Below are positions 6,644 to 8,440 of a DNA stretch of 8,440 bases, piece after piece (position 1 is the first letter of the stretch; the number at the start of each line of letters is the position of its first letter). The translations under genes were made by a program, and so were the position numbers. The notes below the pieces were generated by a model. That model had not been told where the DNA came from. It worked only from the letters and a program-made list of their open reading frames with translations, and did no database searches. Source of the stretch: Acetobacteraceae bacterium (lineage in GTDB: Bacteria; Pseudomonadota; Alphaproteobacteria; Acetobacterales; Acetobacteraceae); assembly GCA_947478535.1 (NCBI GenBank), contig CANJXD010000233.1:1-8440 (forward strand), given 5' to 3'.

Positions 6644-7933
6644 TCAGCCGATGGGCGGCGTTGCGCGCGGCGCGAAGGCGGCATCGAGGCCGGTGAGGAA
6701 CTCCTCCCGTCCCATCACATCCCGCAGGCTCCCGCCCAGCCGTGCCCGCGTGGCAGGGTCTGCCGCCTCCACCATGGCGCGGGCAAGGTCGATGGGGGAG
6801 GCGCGGTTGAAATGCAGCCCGTCCACATCCCGCAGCGTCTTCTCTGCCATGCCGCCGATATCGGAGACGATCAGCGGTGTGCCGGCCCGCCGTGCCTCCT
6901 GGATCACCACCGGGGAATTCTCCCACCAGATGGAGGGCACGACGACCCAGCCGACGGCGCGCATCAGCGGCACCGCTTCCAGCGGGTCATACCGCCCGGC
7001 GAAGGACAGGTTCTGCCCCGCCGCCTCCACCGCCGAGGCCAGGGTGGGGAACAGCCGCAGCGCATCGTCGCGCTCCGCGCCATGGATGGTCAGCGTGATC
7101 TCCGGCCTTTCCCGCAGCGCGAGGGGGAAGGCGCGCAGCAGCACATCCAGGCCCTTGAAGGCGGTGGGCTGGCCAAAGAAGCCGAAGCGCGCCGCCATCG
7201 CCGGCACCACGGCGCCAAGCCGGGGCAGGGCCAGATTGTCGTCGCCGAGGTAGTTTTCCAGCACCATCGCGCGCGGCGCCGTCAGCCCCCAGGCCTCATA
7301 GCGCGCGCGGACGATCTCGGAGGGATAGATCACCTGGTCCAGCCGTTGCAGCACGGCGATCAGCGCGGCCTTGCGGAAGGCGAAGCGTTCCAGCGTCTGG
7401 TCCGGGAAGCAGGCGAGGCAACGCAGCGGCGATTCCTGCCGGCACAACTCCCGCGACCGGGTCTTCACCATCTGGCCGTGATTGAGGCAGATCGCCAGCA
7501 TGTCATGCATCGTCATGACGAAGCGGGCTTCCGGCCGCGCTTCCATCAGATCCGCGATCAGATCGACGCCGACCCGCCAGTAATGGTGGAAGTGATAGAC
7601 ATCCGCCCCCAGCCCGGCGAGGAAATCGACCATCACCCGCCGCTGGTAGGGGTCGTCCCAGCCCAGCCGGTCCTCGGCCATGCCGGCGAAGGAATAGACG
7701 AACTCGGCCGGCGCATGGGGCAGCACGGTCTCGATGGGGCGACTGAGCGCATAGGTGGACCCCACCTCGCAGGCACCGACGAAAACCGCCGGCCGACCGG
7801 CGGTGCGCATGGTCAGGAACTGGCGATGCGCTGCCAGCTCCCCGCCGCCATGGGAGAAATCCGGGTGGGAATGGGCGATGACGCAGACCAGCGGCGCGGG
7901 GGTTTCCGAGGCAAGGGGAGTGTTTTCAGCCAC
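6644..7933 (-). CDS. GT4-type glycosyltransferase with cysteine cluster
   Basis: This 429-residue GT-B glycosyltransferase carries the GT4 hallmarks. It has VIAHSHPDFSHGGGEL near the N-terminus (glycine loop 29-31), DVYHFHHYW (111-119) and VMTMHDMLAICLNHGQM (139-155). RFGFFGQPTAFKG (249-261) opens the donor domain, and SIWWENSPVVIQEARRAGTP contains the canonical E338-x7-E346. Cys149, Cys164, Cys172 and Cys175 (C-x7-C-x2-C in the last three) match a cluster seen in a subset of GT4 enzymes, possibly a metal site. The start is taken as GTG at 7933. It has GGGGAGAG (7948-7941) seven bases upstream and overlaps the preceding gene by eight bases. An in-frame ATG at 8026 would add 31 residues read from the 21-bp repeat, lacks a ribosome site, and would overlap the upstream gene by 101 bases. 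The substrate is unknown. Confidence 0.88.
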   Translation of the reverse strand: MAENTPLASETPAPLVCVIAHSHPDFSHGGGELAAHRQFLTMRTAGRPAVFVGACEVGSTYALSRPIETVLPHAPAEFVYSFAGMAEDRLGWDDPYQRRVMVDFLAGLGADVYHFHHYWRVGVDLIADLMEARPEARFVMTMHDMLAICLNHGQMVKTRSRELCRQESPLRCLACFPDQTLERFAFRKAALIAVLQRLDQVIYPSEIVRARYEAWGLTAPRAMVLENYLGDDNLALPRLGAVVPAMAARFGFFGQPTAFKGLDVLLRAFPLALRERPEITLTIHGAERDDALRLFPTLASAVEAAGQNLSFAGRYDPLEAVPLMRAVGWVVVPSIWWENSPVVIQEARRAGTPLIVSDIGGMAEKTLRDVDGLHFNRASPIDLARAMVEAADPATRARLGGSLRDVMGREEFLTGLDAAFAPRATPPIG

Positions 7934-8440
7934 GGGTATTCTCTCCCCGCTGCGCGACAGGCTCTCCCCGCTGCGCGACAGGCTCCCCCCGCGGCGCAGC
8001 CGTCCAGAGCCGTGCCAGGTGGTCATTCACGAGGTCCGCCGCATACGGGTTCGACCAGGCCCGTGGCACCGGGGAAAACCGACGGTCTGCAGCCGGGCGG
8101 CGCAGCTTCAGCAGGCGGGAAAGACTGTCCGTGAGGGCCGGGCTGCACCCCGCGACGGCATGCAGCGTCAGCAACCGGGCGAGTTCCGCCGCACCCAGCG
8201 GTTCACCGAAGGCATCCTGCGGCCGGCCTGCCGCCACCGCCTCGGCATAGCGGGCGGCATCCACGGCGATGATGCCGGCGCGCCCCGCCGCATCCCGCAG
8301 CGCCTGCGCGGCGTCCTGCCCGACGATGACCCCGATCCGGCCGCGCCGGGCGAAGACCTGCGCGACATCATCCGCGGCCTCCCCCATCACCAGGACCGTG
8401 TCGCAGCGCCCCTCGATCTCCCGCGCCGTCACATGGAACA
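7926..8440 (-). CDS. Unrecognised protein, C-terminal 170 residues (5' end outside window)
   Basis: The minus-strand frame is open from the window edge to the TGA at 7926-7928, giving at least 170 residues. GTG at 8432 is in frame but is probably internal, because the frame continues upstream through codons for Phe and His. I recognise no family. An alpha/beta pattern is visible: CDTVLVMGEAADDVAQVFAR, then RIGVIVGQDAAQAL, then AGIIAVDAARYAEAV. This resembles repeated strand-helix units of a Rossmann-like or glycosyltransferase-like domain. A helical region follows (AAELARLLTLHAVAGC) and then a basic Pro/Arg segment, ending in the PVAQRGE heptad repeat. The repeat tail looks disordered and recently expanded. 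The gene overlaps the next glycosyltransferase by eight bases and probably heads or belongs to the same operon, so a role in glycan synthesis is inferred from context only. Confidence 0.7.
   Translation of the reverse strand, partial: FHVTAREIEGRCDTVLVMGEAADDVAQVFARRGRIGVIVGQDAAQALRDAAGRAGIIAVDAARYAEAVAAGRPQDAFGEPLGAAELARLLTLHAVAGCSPALTDSLSRLLKLRRPAADRRFSPVPRAWSNPYAADLVNDHLARLWTAAPRGEPVAQRGEPVAQRGENTRG
7941..7948 (-). promoter_or_regulatory. Ribosome binding site of the cysteine-cluster glycosyltransferase, inside a repeat
   Basis: On the minus strand GGGGAGAG ends seven bases before the GTG at 7933. It is the end of the last copy of the 21-bp tandem repeat, so the repeat supplies the ribosome site. 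This favours GTG 7933 over the upstream ATG at 8026. Confidence 0.65.
7941..8003 (-). repeat. 21-bp in-frame tandem repeat (two perfect copies plus one degenerate)
   Basis: Two identical 21-bp units lie at 7941-7961 and 7962-7982. A third unit at 7983-8003 matches about 15 of 21 positions. In the upstream partial gene they encode the heptapeptide PVAQRGE twice, preceded by TAAPRGE, near the C-terminus. Each unit contains a minus-strand GGGGAG-like sequence (GGGGGAG in the degenerate unit). The length is a multiple of three, so copy-number change preserves the frame. Confidence 0.9.

Noticed and set aside
6636..6926. Upstream extension of the 349-aa glycosyltransferase to base 6926
   Set aside because: It would overlap the other glycosyltransferase by about 280 bases; the added residues match no domain, and the N-terminal strand of the GT-B fold begins right after the ATG at 6635.
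7941..8003. CRISPR-like or mobile-element repeat
   Set aside because: The units are directly adjacent with no spacers, are 21 bp long and in frame with a gene, so this is a coding minisatellite.
7934..8026. ATG at 8026 as start of the cysteine-cluster glycosyltransferase
   Set aside because: No ribosome site precedes it, it would overlap the upstream gene by 101 bases, and the extra residues are only the repeat read in another frame. GTG at 7933 has a good ribosome site.
5643..8134. Long open plus-strand frames at 5643-7253 and 6620-8134
   Set aside because: They lie antisense to two convincing glycosyltransferases, overlap each other, and show low-complexity Arg/Gly/Ala/His-rich translations with no domain, as expected for shadow frames at high GC.

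Overview
The window is GC-rich, densely coded bacterial chromosome. The Lon protease end followed by an HU-type DNA-binding protein is an arrangement typical of Proteobacteria, particularly Alphaproteobacteria. The very high GC content and the glycan genes would fit the Acetobacteraceae or a relative. That placement is inference from gene order and composition; there is no rRNA here to test it.

Region 1 (1-1548) is housekeeping. It holds the last 310 residues of Lon with the complete Ser-Lys proteolytic domain, a strong intrinsic terminator, and a roughly 280-base intergenic stretch carrying a candidate promoter and a 10-bp inverted repeat. A 91-residue HU protein follows, closed by a second strong intrinsic terminator with a TTCG loop.

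Region 2 (1549-5581, plus strand) begins after a 185-base gap with a weak promoter candidate. It holds four co-directional genes: a protein with an SGNH-hydrolase-like layout but no visible nucleophilic serine (298 aa), a class I SAM-dependent methyltransferase (315 aa), an unrecognised coiled-coil plus probable beta-domain protein that starts at TTG (251 aa), and a capsule-polysaccharide-synthesis-like protein with a KPHP motif (377 aa). The last two overlap by one base (TGATG).

Region 3 (5586-8440, minus strand) runs toward region 2 and ends four bases from it. In transcription order it contains the C-terminal 170 residues of an unrecognised protein, a GT4-type glycosyltransferase with a cysteine cluster (429 aa, GTG start), and a second GT4-type glycosyltransferase (349 aa). 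The genes overlap or nearly touch, so they are probably one operon. A 21-bp tandem repeat sits at the end of the partial gene and also supplies the ribosome binding site of the next gene.

Taken together, regions 2 and 3 look like part of a locus that builds and decorates a surface polysaccharide or other cell-surface glycan: three putative glycosyltransferases, one methyltransferase, one possible acyl-modifying enzyme, and two proteins of unknown function. I see no CRISPR array, tRNA, rRNA, transposase, phage gene or recognisable defence system. The least explained parts are the SGNH-like protein, the 251-aa protein, the partial minus-strand protein and the two small tandem repeats.
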